NCBI RefSeq assembly: GCF_019693445.1
Contig: NZ_JAHRBL010000013.1
Coordinates: 1-64,000 of the forward strand
DNA from: Deinococcus aquaedulcis
GTDB lineage: Bacteria; Deinococcota; Deinococci; Deinococcales; Deinococcaceae
Reading direction: 5' to 3'
Length of the DNA: 64,000 nucleotides
Position numbers and translations under genes: made by a program. Under the pieces are notes generated by a model that saw only the letters and a list, made by a program, of their open reading frames with translations, had not been told where the DNA came from and made no database searches. This document shows positions 9,106 through 23,639 of the stretch, one piece after another. Positions within the stretch are counted from its first letter, which is position 1, and the number at the start of each line of letters is the position of its first letter.

Positions 9106-10176
9106 CTACGCCTCATCACTCGCAAAGGCCAGGTACAGCCGGGCAAGCAGAGCAGGGTGGTTCAAAGGTTGTCCCAGGACCTCCTCAGCCCTCTTCAAGC
9201 GGGCGCGGATCGTGTTGACGTGTACACCTTCCGCCTGCGCCAGCTCTGCCAGGCTGCCAGGATGGTAGAGATAGTGCCGCAAGGTGCGCTCAACGCGTCC
9301 GCCATCGTTCAGTGCGGCCAATTGGGTCAGCACTTGCACCCTGAGCGTGGTGAGCGCGCCGCTGTCCAGCAGGTCATGAAGAGGGTCGGTCTGCTGAAAC
9401 AGGACGGCACCCCCTGTCCTGGGAACAGCTCGAAGGGCCTGCCGGCCTTGCCCGAACGCGTGGGTGACCCCTTCGCTGTTCGGCGGCTGGTGGCTGCGGG
9501 CGCTGATCCCCAGGCGCACGCCCCGGTTGGTGGAGGCGGCCAGGGCGCGGTGAAGCTCCTGCGCTTCACGCCCCAGGTCCAGGCTGCGCCACAGCCACAC
9601 CGCTCGCCTGCCCTGCACCGTGGAATGGCCCAGCAGGCGCCGCTGCTGAAAATAACCCTCGCCCGCACCCGCCAGCACGTCCAGGGCCTGCTCGTCGCTG
9701 GGTCCTTCATCACCAAAGGTCCCCACCGCCAGGGCAAAGGGACCATCTAGCCCGGGCAGGTGTGTATCCCGGCCAGCCAGCAAGGCGTCCAGTGCCCGCT
9801 CGCCCACCCGGCGCCGCGCCGCCCCTGCCGCTGCTGCTTGCAGCCGGGCCAGCAGCGCATACGCCTGCAGCACCGGCACGAAGGCCGCCCACGCCGGGTC
9901 AAAAGCCGTCACCAGCAGGCCGACATGTCGCCCCCCATGCTCCAAGCGCACTGACACCTGGGGCCCAGCAGCCCGCCCCGCACTGGCGATCACGTCGGCC
10001 CAGCTGGCACGCAGTTCGGCATAGCCGCCGGTGAGGCGCGCGGCTTCCTGCATCAGAGCCTCTTCAGGATGAGGATCGGCCAGAGCCCTCTGCAAGTCAC
10101 CCAGCACGGCCGTGAGCTGGGAAAGGTTCGCCGCCAGCAGGACGTGGGGGGCTATTTGCCGGGGACCAGAGTTCAT
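9106..10176 (-). CDS. PucR/CdaR-type transcriptional regulator of the hpa genes
   Basis: The 356-residue protein has a sensory middle region and a C-terminal PucR-type helix-turn-helix: the last 60 residues include LRHYLYHPGSLAELAQAEGV and HVNTIRARLKRAEEVLG, the family's signature. Such regulators control aromatic, purine or sugar-acid catabolism in response to a pathway compound. It is divergent from hpaG with a 129-base gap, so local control of the hpa cluster is likely. The ATG has no Shine-Dalgarno but follows TAGGTT by six bases, which fits a leaderless transcript. Confidence 0.8.
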   Translation of the reverse strand: MNSGPRQIAPHVLLAANLSQLTAVLGDLQRALADPHPEEALMQEAARLTGGYAELRASWADVIASAGRAAGPQVSVRLEHGGRHVGLLVTAFDPAWAAFVPVLQAYALLARLQAAAAGAARRRVGERALDALLAGRDTHLPGLDGPFALAVGTFGDEGPSDEQALDVLAGAGEGYFQQRRLLGHSTVQGRRAVWLWRSLDLGREAQELHRALAASTNRGVRLGISARSHQPPNSEGVTHAFGQGRQALRAVPRTGGAVLFQQTDPLHDLLDSGALTTLRVQVLTQLAALNDGGRVERTLRHYLYHPGSLAELAQAEGVHVNTIRARLKRAEEVLGQPLNHPALLARLYLAFASDEA

Positions 10177-10182
10177 TGTTCT

Positions 10183-10188
10183 AACCTA
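10183..10188 (-). promoter_or_regulatory. Leaderless -10 box of the PucR-type regulator gene
   Basis: Reading the minus strand, TAGGTT is followed by AGAACA and then the ATG. A TANNNT box six bases before the start codon, with no ribosome site, is the usual leaderless arrangement in Deinococcus. Confidence 0.5.
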
Positions 10189-10205
10189 CACGTCGCAGCG
10201 CCCAG

Positions 10206-10223
10206 GTTGTGGCTTTGCACAAC
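10206..10223. promoter_or_regulatory. Operator-like inverted repeat between regulator and hpaG
   Basis: GTTGTG and CACAAC are exact inverted arms around GCTTTG, centred in the 129-base divergent gap. Position and symmetry suit a dimeric regulator, most simply the adjacent PucR-type protein acting on both promoters. No -35/-10 pair for hpaG was assigned with confidence. Confidence 0.45.
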
Positions 10224-10305
10224 ACGCCAAGCTCCTGGCCCATCTATGCTGGCCTGAAATCCATGTTCATCGGCTGCCGCGCGCAGCACCCACAGGAGTT
10301 TGCCC

Positions 10306-11106
<801 letters not shown>

Positions 11107-11151
11107 GCGCCTGACCACCCCTGCCTCACACTGCCGGAGGAGACTCGCCGC

Positions 11152-11918
11152 ATGACCCGATTGCTGCTCAGTTTGCTGGCTACCCTCACCGTCACCGCTT
11201 CGGCCCAGGGGCGCGATTTTGAGATGCGCTCCTTCGTGAACATAGGCGGCGCCATGCGCCCGGCCTTTGCCTGGTGTGACGCGCCGGGAGCGGTGGTGGC
11301 TCTGGGCCCCTGGTCAGGCACTGCGGGCGCCGCAGCGCCCCTGGTTTCCTGGACCAAGACGCGTGCTGGCCTGGGCGCCCCCTTCCGCGTTGACGCCGTG
11401 GTGGGTGAGGCGGACGCGGGGGCGGGGCAGGTGCACTATCCCCTGCGCTGGCGCAACGGCAACGCCTGGGTGCCCGGCGACCTGCATCTGAGCAATGTGG
11501 AAAATGTGCTGGACCCCGCTTACCGCATGACCCGCGTGAACGCCTTCACCCTGAGCGACGTGGCCCACCCCTGCCGTTACGTGCCTCAGGCGGCTTTCCT
11601 GGGGGTCACGGGCAAGCGCACGGTGATTGTGTGGGAAAGCGGCGGTCAGGCCACCTATGCCACCCGCAACTTTGATGGTACGCCGGGCGTGCTGGTGAGG
11701 GGCGGGGTTTCCCCAGCTGACCTTCGCTTGCGCAGTCCACAGGGATTCACAGGCCTCTACACCTGGCAGGCGCCCGGCGGCGTCACCTATCACCTGGACC
11801 TGCGCCGCAATGAACTCACGGCGCGGCAAGGAGACCGTCTCCTGCTGCGCGAGCACTTCCTGGCTTACTCGATCTCAAATCCGGTGCCCCCACACGTGAC
11901 CCCCACCAAGGAGCAACC

Positions 11919-11922
<4 letters not shown>
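11152..11922 (+). CDS. Secreted protein of unknown function in the hpa operon
   Basis: The 256-residue product begins with a signal peptide, MTRLLLSLLATLTVTASAQG, and has two internal cysteines (FAWCDAPG, HPCRYVP) that could pair after export. No enzyme motif is recognised. Its stop overlaps the hpaE start (ATGA) and GGAGGA precedes its own ATG, so it belongs to the operon. An exported protein inside an intracellular ring-cleavage pathway is unusual; it could be a periplasmic binding or envelope protein, but nothing in the sequence proves that. Confidence 0.7.
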
Positions 11923-13468
<1,546 letters not shown>

Positions 13469-13472
<4 letters not shown>

Positions 13473-14281
13473 CCACCATCCTCATCACCGGGGCCGCTGG
13501 CGAAGTCGGTACCGCCCTGCGCCAGCAGCTGCGCGATTTTCTTCCCGCAGGCGAGTACATCCTGCGCCTCTCTGACCACCGCGATCTGGGCGTGGCGGGC
13601 GACGGCGAGGAACTGGCCCCCGCCGACCTCACCGACATGGCCCAGGTGCAGGCCGCCATGCAGGGCGTGGACGCCGTGATTCATCTGGGCGGCATTGCCA
13701 ACGAGCACACCTACGAGCGCATCCGCGACGTAAACATGGACGGCACCTACCACGTGCTGGAAGCCGCGCGGCAGGCCGGCGTAAAACGCGTGGCCTTCGC
13801 TTCCAGCATTCACACGGTGGGCTTCTACCCCCGCGAGCCGATTGGGCCCGACGTGCCGGTGCGCCCCGATACCTACTACGGGGTCAGCAAGGTCTTCGGA
13901 GAAGCGCTGGGCCGCATGTACGTGGACCGCTTCGGCCTGGAGTTCGTCAGCGTGCGCATCTGCTCCTTCCAGCCGCAGCCCAGGGACGCCCGGCACCTGT
14001 CCACGTGGCTCTCGCCGCGCGACGCCGCGCAGCTGTTCGCCCGGGCCGTCACCGCGCCGGACGTGGGCTTTCTGGTCGTGGCCGGCATCAGCGGCAATAC
14101 CCGGCGCTGGATGACCCCCGAAGGCTGGGACGTGCTGGGCTACGAGCCCCAGGACGACGCCGAAGACTACGCGCCGCAGGTCGAGCACCTGCACGGTGAT
14201 CCCAGCGACATCACCGAGCAGCGGCAGGGCGGCATTTTTGTGGATTCCACCTACACCGGCCTCGCCGGAAAGGAAGGGTAA
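13469..14281 (+). CDS. NAD-dependent epimerase/dehydratase family protein
   Basis: The 270-residue protein has an N-terminal Rossmann motif TGAAGEVG (residues 7-14) and the short-chain catalytic pair in YYGVSK, with upstream serines ASSIHTVG. It most resembles extended SDRs of the uronate-dehydrogenase type. It is embedded in the hpa operon (overlap with hpaE, five bases before hpaB), yet no step of the classical homoprotocatechuate pathway needs such an enzyme. It may act on a side product or an upstream aromatic precursor; the substrate is unknown. Confidence 0.75.
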
Positions 14282-14285
14282 ACGT

Positions 14286-16755
<2,470 letters not shown>

Positions 16756-16768
16756 GGATGGACCGAGT

Positions 16769-16818
16769 GCGCGGCGCGGTGGCGGCTGGAGTGAAAACGG
16801 CCTGCCACCGCGCCGCGC
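16769..16818 (+). terminator. Perfect 15-bp hairpin after hpaD
   Basis: GCGCGGCGCGGTGGC (16769-16783) and GCCACCGCGCCGCGC (16804-16818) are exact inverted arms around a 20-base loop. It lies just past hpaD and before a convergent gene. No long T run follows, but stem strength makes termination or 3'-end protection likely. Confidence 0.7.
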
Positions 16819-16869
16819 CTCTATTCCAGCTGCTGCCCTTATCGGAGACCCAGCCCGTTCGCCCCAGGG

Positions 16870-16895
16870 CCATTGAGGCTGTCTGCACTCAATGG
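16870..16895 (-). terminator. Hairpin after the convergent secreted-protein gene
   Basis: CCATTGAG and CTCAATGG are inverted arms around a 10-base loop, ten bases past the stop of the minus-strand gene ending at 16905. Two separate hairpins in this short convergent gap suggest one for each direction. Confidence 0.5.
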
Positions 16896-16904
16896 GCTCT
16901 GCCG

Positions 16905-17957
16905 TCACTTCGGTTTCAGGATCACCGTTCGCACCGCCCTTTGCCCGTTCTGGACCGCCTGGGCCAGTACCCAGCCCTGGTCGTTCAGGGCGTAGGTTCC
17001 CTGGATGCGCCAGCCCTCCACCCGAATGGGGCGGTAGGTGCGCGTGGCGTGGGTGTAAATGAACTGATCGTCCAGATACCCCACCAGGGCCTGCCCCTTC
17101 TCGTTGAGGTCCTGCGCGAAGACGGCGTCGGTGCCAGCGGGGCGCTGCACCTGGGCGGGCTGCGCCGCATTCGCCGGCCACACATAGAGCGTGGCGCCAT
17201 CGCCGGCCACGTCCTCGCCCAGAATCAGCCCGGCCTCGTTGATGAACTGGGGCTGCCACACCTTCCTGTCCACACTGTACAAGCCCTCTGGGCGCTGCAG
17301 GGCGTTGTCCGCCACCACCTGGCGGGCACGGTTCACGTCGTGGGCACCGGCCACCTGCAGGGTCTGGATGGTCCCTGTCGCCGGACTCCACAGGTAGCTT
17401 TCGTCTGTATTCAGGTCATTGGCCACCGCCGTCAGGTCGGGCGCGCAATTCTGAATAAAAATGTTGGGGTCAGGGAAAGGCAGGGGGGTCAACCGGCCTC
17501 CGCTGGAGAAGAGGGGGAGCTGCTCGGAAAAGGTATTCAGCACGAAGCGCCCATCGTCCGCCAAGCAGGTTCGGCCCACCGACGAGGCCAGTTCGCCGGT
17601 CTTGAAGCCGCTGGGCAGGGGCAGGGCCCGGGGCGTTCCTCCGGTCCACAGGTGCAGCACGTCGTTGTCGTCGGCGCGGGCCTGGGCGCCCGGGTGCGCC
17701 ACGAACAGCACGTCGCCCTTGTTGTTCAGGGCCAGGGCAAAGGCGTGCTGAAAACCGGGGGGCAGGGGTACCGCCTGCACCGTGAACGTGGCGCCGCTGC
17801 CTGGGACAGTGGTCGCTTTCACCGGCTGGGGGCGGGGCGTGGGCATCGCTCCCGGCTGGGCCGCCCCGACTGCAGCGCCCAACAGGGCCGAGCCGAGCAT
17901 TGCCAGCAGCAGGCGGGCAGGCGGAGTGGAAAGGGGCCGGCGCAGGTAGGGCGACAT
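16905..17957 (-). CDS. Secreted protein with beta-propeller-like repeats, antisense within the hpa island
   Basis: The 350-residue protein has an N-terminal hydrophobic signal (LLLAMLGSALLGAAVGA) and repeated blocks of the form A.ALNNKGDVLFV, AQDLNEKGQALVGY and YALNDQGWVLAQ. These resemble HAF/NHL-type propeller repeats. No catalytic motif is visible. It interrupts the hpa genes on the opposite strand between hpaD and hpaH. Its ATG follows TAGGGT by six bases, a leaderless promoter of its own, so it is an independent transcript. Confidence 0.7.
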   Translation of the reverse strand: MSPYLRRPLSTPPARLLLAMLGSALLGAAVGAAQPGAMPTPRPQPVKATTVPGSGATFTVQAVPLPPGFQHAFALALNNKGDVLFVAHPGAQARADDNDVLHLWTGGTPRALPLPSGFKTGELASSVGRTCLADDGRFVLNTFSEQLPLFSSGGRLTPLPFPDPNIFIQNCAPDLTAVANDLNTDESYLWSPATGTIQTLQVAGAHDVNRARQVVADNALQRPEGLYSVDRKVWQPQFINEAGLILGEDVAGDGATLYVWPANAAQPAQVQRPAGTDAVFAQDLNEKGQALVGYLDDQFIYTHATRTYRPIRVEGWRIQGTYALNDQGWVLAQAVQNGQRAVRTVILKPK

Positions 17958-17963
17958 ACCTCT

Positions 17964-17969
17964 ACCCTA
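17964..17969 (-). promoter_or_regulatory. Leaderless -10 box of the antisense secreted gene
   Basis: On the minus strand TAGGGT is followed by AGAGGT and the ATG at 17957. AGAGGT could also act as a weak ribosome site, so both modes are possible. Confidence 0.4.
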
Positions 17970-18150
17970 GGCAGCGGGCGGGACAGCTGGGGGGACAGTT
18001 GCGCCCCCGGCCCGTGAGCGGGGTGGATTCTCGCCGTGACGCCCACCCCTTGACCGAGCCCTTAAGGCCATATCTGAATGCCCACATTGCCACCTTCCCA
18101 CTTCACTTGAATCGTTCTCGCACCCGATGGACCCAGACCCAAGGAGCACC

Positions 18151-18991
18151 ATGACACCCGATCAGCGCTGTATTCCCGATGACCAGCTGGCCCTTCTGGC
18201 GCAGGAACTGGAGGCCGCCGAAACCAGCGGCTCTCCCCTGCCGCCTTTCAGCGAACGCTTTCCCGGCATGACCATTGCCGACGCCTACGCCGTGCAGCGC
18301 GCCTGGGTGGCACACAAGGTGGCGAACGGGCGCCGCGTGACTGGCCACAAGATTGGCCTGACCTCGCGCGCCATGCAAATGGCCTCGCAGATCACCGAGC
18401 CCGATTACGGAGCCCTGCTGGATGACATGTTTTTCGAGCCCAACGGGGATATTCCCCTGTCGCGCTTTGTGGCGCCCAAGGTCGAGGTGGAACTGGCCTT
18501 CCTCCTCAAGAGCGATCTGGAAGGCCCAAACGTCACCGTGTTCGATGTGCTGCGCGCCACCGAGTACGTGACCCCCGCCGCCGAGATCATTGACGCGCGC
18601 ATTCAGCGGGTCAGCCGCGCCACCGGCAAACCCCGGAAAGTCACCGACACCATCAGCGACAACGCGGCCAATGCGGGCGTGATCGTGGGGGGCCGCGCCA
18701 TGCGCCCCGACGACATGGACCTGCGCTGGGCCGCTGCCCTGTGCATTCGCAACGGCGTGATTGAAGAAACCGGGGTGGCGGCGGGGGTGCTGGGCCACCC
18801 GGCAGCGGGCATTGCGTGGCTGGCCCAGCGGCTGGCCCCCCACGGCGAGGGACTGAAAGCTGGCGAACTGGTGCTGGCCGGTTCCTTTACCCGCCCGGTA
18901 GACATTGCCAGCGGCGACGTGTTTACCTTCGATTACGGCCCCCTAGGGGCCTTTTCCTGCCGCTTTGCTGGCGAAGCGCGAGGGCAGGCCC

Positions 18992-18999
<8 letters not shown>
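18151..18999 (+). CDS. hpaH: HpaH: 2-oxo-hept-3-ene-1,7-dioate hydratase
   Basis: HpaH hydrates 2-oxohept-3-enedioate to the 4-hydroxy acid that HpaI cleaves. The 282-residue product has the 2-keto-4-pentenoate hydratase signatures: [24 protein letters not shown] with metal-binding Glu residues, and [14 protein letters not shown] chose ATG at 18151 because AAGGAG is four bases upstream (18141-18146); ATG at 18127 has no ribosome site. It overlaps hpaI by eight bases. It resumes the hpa pathway after an antisense interruption, so it needs its own promoter in 17970-18140; I could not assign one firmly. Confidence 0.88.
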
Positions 19000-19753
<754 letters not shown>

Positions 19754-19762
19754 AGTTGGAAC

Positions 19763-19782
19763 TGCTCGTCACGTGACGAGCA
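19763..19782. repeat. 20-bp perfect palindrome at the right edge of the hpa island
   Basis: TGCTCGTCACGTGACGAGCA is a perfect palindrome nine bases past hpaI. It matches the copy at 9070-9089 except for one base in the centre. Together the copies bracket all genes from the PucR-type regulator to hpaI. Confidence 0.7.
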
Positions 19783-19785
19783 AAA

Positions 19786-19835
19786 CGAAGTGCGGGGGTA
19801 AGCGCGTTTCTGGCTCCCCTGCACTTCGCTGTTTT
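19786..19835. terminator. Bidirectional terminator between hpaI and the CHAD gene
   Basis: CGAAGTGC (19786-19793) pairs with GCACTTCG (19821-19828), extended by GGGG/CCCC with one bulged base. On the minus strand the stem is followed directly by TTTT; on the plus strand by CTGTTTTC. It suits the convergent hpaI and CHAD-protein genes. Confidence 0.65.
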
Positions 19836-19929
19836 CGAGGCTGTTATGAGGCTCTCCAGCCCGTTGAGGGCCGCTGGTGCTTCCCCCTGTTATGGGAATT
19901 TTCCACAGCAACAACATTTGCTCTCCCGC

Positions 19930-20661
19930 TTACTCGTCGCAGCTTTTCTGTTGCTCTTCCAAATGCTCTTTCAGTGCAGGCCAGAGGTCACGCACGCGGG
20001 CCTGGGCGTGGCGCTGGGCCTCTGCTTCGCGGCGCAGCAGGGCCTCGCGGTATTGGGGCACCCAGTCTTCTTCCGTCAGGATCGTCTGGGCCACCTGGGC
20101 GTCTTGCAGGCGGCCCAGCTGCTCCAGCACGGCCAGTAGGGCTTCGGGGGCGTCGCCTGTCAGCTCGGCGGTGTAGCGGTAGCGTTTCAGGTGTTTGCGC
20201 CACTCGTGCCAGGGTTCCGCGCTGGGGCTCTGGAACACCTGCTCGGCCTCGCGCAGCAATTCGTGGGCGTCGCTGCACAGGGTTTCTTTCACCCGCGCCT
20301 TCCACGACTTGGGGCGTTTGACTGCTGGGGGCAGGTCGGGCAGCGCGACCTCTGCCTGGGCGCGGGCCCGGTGTTCGGTCCAGGCCTGCTCAAAGTTGCT
20401 CAGGGCCTGGGGCGGAACCTCCAGTTCCTTCAACGCCTGCAAGAGATGCTGACCCACGGCGTCCCGGTCCCGCACGGGAGCCACGGCCCGGCGCAGGTCG
20501 CGCCACGCCCGCTTGGTTCGTTTGGGGGCGCTGCCAATCCGCAGCTGCGCCTGCACCTTCCGCGTCAGCTTGCGCGCTTCATGAATGGCTTTGGGGTCGC
20601 CCTGCTGCAGGTCAGGCCAGAGCTGGTCCAGGGTCTTGACGGTTTTTTCAAAGCGGTTCAT
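19930..20661 (-). CDS. CHAD-domain protein
   Basis: CHAD proteins are helical, positively charged and bind inorganic polyphosphate. The 243-residue sequence shows the conserved histidine/basic helices: IHEARKLTRKVQAQLRIG near residues 25-42 and WHEWRKHLKRYRYTAEL near 150-166. It carries no CYTH domain, so it is a stand-alone CHAD. The start at 20661 lacks a clear ribosome site. It is monocistronic and followed by the bidirectional hairpin. A role in polyphosphate binding is from the family; nothing local refines it. Confidence 0.85.
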   Translation of the reverse strand: MNRFEKTVKTLDQLWPDLQQGDPKAIHEARKLTRKVQAQLRIGSAPKRTKRAWRDLRRAVAPVRDRDAVGQHLLQALKELEVPPQALSNFEQAWTEHRARAQAEVALPDLPPAVKRPKSWKARVKETLCSDAHELLREAEQVFQSPSAEPWHEWRKHLKRYRYTAELTGDAPEALLAVLEQLGRLQDAQVAQTILTEEDWVPQYREALLRREAEAQRHAQARVRDLWPALKEHLEEQQKSCDE

Positions 20662-20760
20662 GGCCCGAGGATGCGCGCTGCAGATGGGTGGGCGTGCGCG
20701 CCGTGCCTAACGCTCCTTTCATGCACGTACAGCAGAGCGGGTCGGAGGAGAGAGCATACA

Positions 20761-20874
20761 GATTCCGGTTGAGCAGGTTTTGTCACTGTTCAACCTGGGC
20801 AGAGCAAGGAAAAAAGAGCGGCTGCCGAGAAAGGCGTGAGCGAATCGGTAGTTCCCCAAACGCAAACCGTATCA
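20761..20874. repeat. Dispersed intergenic repeat with conserved hairpin, copy 1
   Basis: The segment runs from GATTCCGGTT to ACCGTATCA and shares an ordered series of blocks with 30513-30641: GATTCC.GTTGA.CAG, CTGTTCAACC, GCAGAG, GCCG.A.AAGG.GTGA, CGAATCGGT and ACCGTATCA. GGTTGAGCAG and CTGTTCAACC form an internal stem. It lies between the CHAD gene and the secreted DUF4139-like gene, touching the latter's stop. It belongs to the class of small dispersed repeats known in deinococci; I cannot name the family. Confidence 0.7.
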
Positions 20875-22194
20875 GTTCGCCCCCAGCTTCACCCGGAAGG
20901 TGACGGTGGCTTGCTGGCCGGCGGGCACATCTACCCGGCGCGCCACCGTCACCTGCTGGCTGGGGGCGGGCTGGCCGTCCACCACCACAAAACGGCCGTA
21001 GAGCTGCTCGCGCACCTGGGTCTGCACGGGGCGCGCTTTGGTGCTGGTCAGGGTATAGGTGACCTGAAAAGTGGTGCTGAGTATCCGGCCCTCGGCATTC
21101 CTCTCCACGCCCAGCGTCTGAACGCGGCGCACGTACCGCAGCTCGTGGTCGGCGCCCAGGTCCAGGTCAACGGGGCGGCTGGCCTGGGCCGCTGGCAGGG
21201 GCACCGTGCCCACCAGGGTGCCGTCTTCCCGAACCGTCAAAGGCCCGGTGGGCAGCGACTGGTCCGGGGTGAATTTGTAGTGCCGGTTGGCCCGGCCTGT
21301 GCGCTCCTGGCGGTCAAAGTACATGCTGATCAGCGCGTACCGCGTAAAGCCCGTGAGGCGCGGCTGCACAAACGGCAGTGTCAGGCTCTCGCCGCGCCCC
21401 AGCGTCAGGCCACCGGGCAGGGCGTAGCGCTGCAGGCCCCGCACCTCGCCCAGACTGGTGACCCCAGCTGAGCCGGGCAACATGGGGACCGGCATCACGG
21501 CAGCGGTGGGGGTGACCCCTCGGCCGGACTGCTGCTCGTTGCCCAGCCCAGCCGGCGTGGTGCGCACGTCACCCGCGAACAGGTCCACCTGCCGGGCCTC
21601 GTAGGTCTCGGTGCCCCGGTTGCGAATCTCGGCCAGGGCGGCCAGCCGGGCCCCGCTGCCCGCCGCGTTCAGTTCGTAGCGGGGTTGCCACGCCAGCGCC
21701 TGCGTGCGGTAGCTCAGCGCCCCGGTCACCTGGCCTTGGCCGGCCACGTCCACCTGCACCGCCACCCCACCGGCCAGCGCGTCTGGCGGGGGCGGCGCTG
21801 CGAAGGCCAGCTCGCCGGGCGCGGCGGTCAGATACTCGCCCGACGACAGCCGCACCAGCAGGTCGGCGGCGCGCACCAGCACGCCGTCCAGTGGCGCTTG
21901 CCCGGCGCGCAGCACCCGCACCGGCTGGCCCTGCTGGGTCGTCAGCCAGTCCAGATCGGTGGGGCGCACCTCCAGCCGCCGCAGGGGCGCGCCAGTAAAG
22001 GTCAGGCTGCCCGGCTGAATAAAACTCCAGGCTGCGCGGCTGAAGCGCAGCTGGTGGGTGGCCTGCCCGCCGGCCGCCTGCAGGGTGACAGGCGTGCGCA
22101 CCTCGGCAAACCCGGGATACAGGCGCAGCTCGGTGGCCGAGGCGGGCAAACCCAGCGTCAGCAGCAGGGCCAGGGCAGTCAGGCGGCGCGTCAT
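20872..22194 (-). CDS. Secreted DUF4139-like protein
   Basis: The product (440 residues from ATG at 22194) has a signal peptide, RLTALALLLTLGLPASA. A beta-rich body resembles the DUF4139/DUF4140 family, with LSYRTQALAWQPRYELNAA and a later ETYEARQVDLFAGDV block. Function of the family is unknown. An in-frame ATG at 22203 is equally possible; neither has a strong ribosome site. No operon partner is evident; the DUF305 gene upstream is separated by 70 bases. Confidence 0.7.
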   Translation of the reverse strand: MTRRLTALALLLTLGLPASATELRLYPGFAEVRTPVTLQAAGGQATHQLRFSRAAWSFIQPGSLTFTGAPLRRLEVRPTDLDWLTTQQGQPVRVLRAGQAPLDGVLVRAADLLVRLSSGEYLTAAPGELAFAAPPPPDALAGGVAVQVDVAGQGQVTGALSYRTQALAWQPRYELNAAGSGARLAALAEIRNRGTETYEARQVDLFAGDVRTTPAGLGNEQQSGRGVTPTAAVMPVPMLPGSAGVTSLGEVRGLQRYALPGGLTLGRGESLTLPFVQPRLTGFTRYALISMYFDRQERTGRANRHYKFTPDQSLPTGPLTVREDGTLVGTVPLPAAQASRPVDLDLGADHELRYVRRVQTLGVERNAEGRILSTTFQVTYTLTSTKARPVQTQVREQLYGRFVVVDGQPAPSQQVTVARRVDVPAGQQATVTFRVKLGAN

Positions 22195-22264
22195 GGGGTG
22201 CATGGTGGCATGAACGGGGCCGCGCCGAGACCGCACCTGCCGCGCCAGATTCGGCCCCGGCCCT

Positions 22265-22909
22265 TCAGTGGTGAGGAGATAGGGGAGGGGGCAGCGGCTG
22301 GCCGCCGCGCCGGGTCAGCAGGGCCTGCAATTGCTCGGTTTCGCCGCGCTGCGTGCTGCCCACATGGCGGGCCAGCCCCCGGATGTCTGGCCGCTGAAGC
22401 CACCCCTGAAATGGCCGGGCCATCTGCACCGCGCCCTGGTGGTGCCGGATCATAAGCTGCAGGAAGAGGCGCTCGGCCTCCAGGACTGGCAGGTGGCTGA
22501 GCTGCGCCACCGCCTGCACGGAAGCCATGCCTATCTGGGCCGCGTGGTAGGGCGGTAACGTGCCCAGGGTGGGCTGCCCCCAGGCCTGCAGCAGGGCGCG
22601 CAGCTGCGTCATCTCCTGGGCCTGGGTGTCACGGATGCGCACGGCCAGGGTCTTTAAGGCAGGGTCCTGGGTGCGCGGCGCGATGCGGCGGGCCATGTTC
22701 ACCGCCTGGGCGTGGTGGACCAGCATTTCCTGCACGAACCGGCCCTCGGGGCTGCCTGAGGCCGGCGCGGGCAGCAGGGCCGGGGCCAGGGCCAGGGCCA
22801 GCAGCACCGAAAGCACCCCCGAAAGCACCACGCCCCCCAGCGCCAGCCAGCCGGGCGCGCGGGCCAGCCGCTGAGGCCAGGGGGCAGGCCCAGGGTGCAC
22901 GGCACTCAT
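22265..22909 (-). CDS. DUF305 (ferritin-like, His-rich) membrane-anchored protein
   Basis: After one N-terminal transmembrane segment (LALGGVVLSGVLSVLLALAL), the 214-residue protein has two DUF305 histidine motifs: EMLVHHAQAVNMAR and MIRHHQGAVQMARPF. These HH pairs with nearby Met residues are thought to bind metal, often copper. Its ATG overlaps the DUF2243 stop (ATGA), so the two are co-translated. Paired DUF305/DUF2243 genes are often linked to envelope metal handling; that is a family inference. Confidence 0.85.
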   Translation of the reverse strand: MSAVHPGPAPWPQRLARAPGWLALGGVVLSGVLSVLLALALAPALLPAPASGSPEGRFVQEMLVHHAQAVNMARRIAPRTQDPALKTLAVRIRDTQAQEMTQLRALLQAWGQPTLGTLPPYHAAQIGMASVQAVAQLSHLPVLEAERLFLQLMIRHHQGAVQMARPFQGWLQRPDIRGLARHVGSTQRGETEQLQALLTRRGGQPLPPPLSPHH

Positions 22910-23391
22910 GGCCGCGTGTGAAAGCGGCGCAGCAGGGCCCAACCCAGCACCATCATCAGCGCCCCCCAGGCCAGAAAGCCCAGGTCATAGGCCAGCTGGT
23001 GGGGGCCGGGGCGAACGTGGTGAATCTGCAGCAGCTGGTGGTCAATCAGGCCCTCGACCACGTTAAAAAGTCCCCAGCCCAGAAGCAGCCCCCCCAACAG
23101 CGCAGAGGTGCGCCGGGGCGCGTGGCCGCTGCGCGTGCCACTCCAGAGCAGCGCCACCCCCAGCACGGTGAAAACCCAGGTGGCCGCGTGAAAGAAACCG
23201 TCGGCCAGCGTGTTGAGCTTCAGGTTGTCCAGGGTGGTGGGGGCATACACGCTGCTCAGCAGATGGTGCCACTGCAGCAGCTGATGCAACACGATGCCGT
23301 CGAAAAAGCCGCCCAGGCCAATCCCCAGCAGGGTACTGCCCCAGGTCAGGGCGGGCGGTGCGGCGCGGTCGGAAGGAAGGGATGTCGTCAT
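22906..23391 (-). CDS. DUF2243 integral membrane protein
   Basis: The 161-residue protein has four predicted hydrophobic segments (near LGIGLGGFFDGIVLHQLLQW, VFTVLGVALLW, ALLGGLLLGWGLFNVV and WGALMMVLGWALL). Several histidines sit at the membrane edge (VLHQLLQWHHLL, DHQLLQIHHVRPG), the DUF2243 pattern. AGGAGG precedes the ATG by four bases. It is the first gene of a two-gene unit with DUF305. Its reaction is unknown; the histidine pairs suggest metal or haem binding. Confidence 0.85.
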   Translation of the reverse strand: MTTSLPSDRAAPPALTWGSTLLGIGLGGFFDGIVLHQLLQWHHLLSSVYAPTTLDNLKLNTLADGFFHAATWVFTVLGVALLWSGTRSGHAPRRTSALLGGLLLGWGLFNVVEGLIDHQLLQIHHVRPGPHQLAYDLGFLAWGALMMVLGWALLRRFHTRP

Positions 23392-23639
23392 GGCGCCTCC
23401 TGGGCGGGTTCATCGTTCCGTGGACTGCGGCCGTGCCGGGTGAGAAGAGGCTGAAGAAGCAGGCACCAAGTTCAAGAGCCACCACAGCGGGAGGGAGCAA
23501 TGAGGCGGCGGCTGACCCTCCCCACATGCCCCGGCACCCGGCTCCGTTTTGCGGCATGCTGGGGCCTGTCTGCTTGACAACCCACCCGCCCGGCCAGTCC
23601 CACTGGCCCCTCCTCCCCACCCCCAGGAGTTGCCCCGGC

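Noticed and set aside
23574..23600. TTGACA upstream of tldD as a -35 element
   Set aside because: No -10-like sequence occurs at the expected distance; the downstream bases are C-rich.
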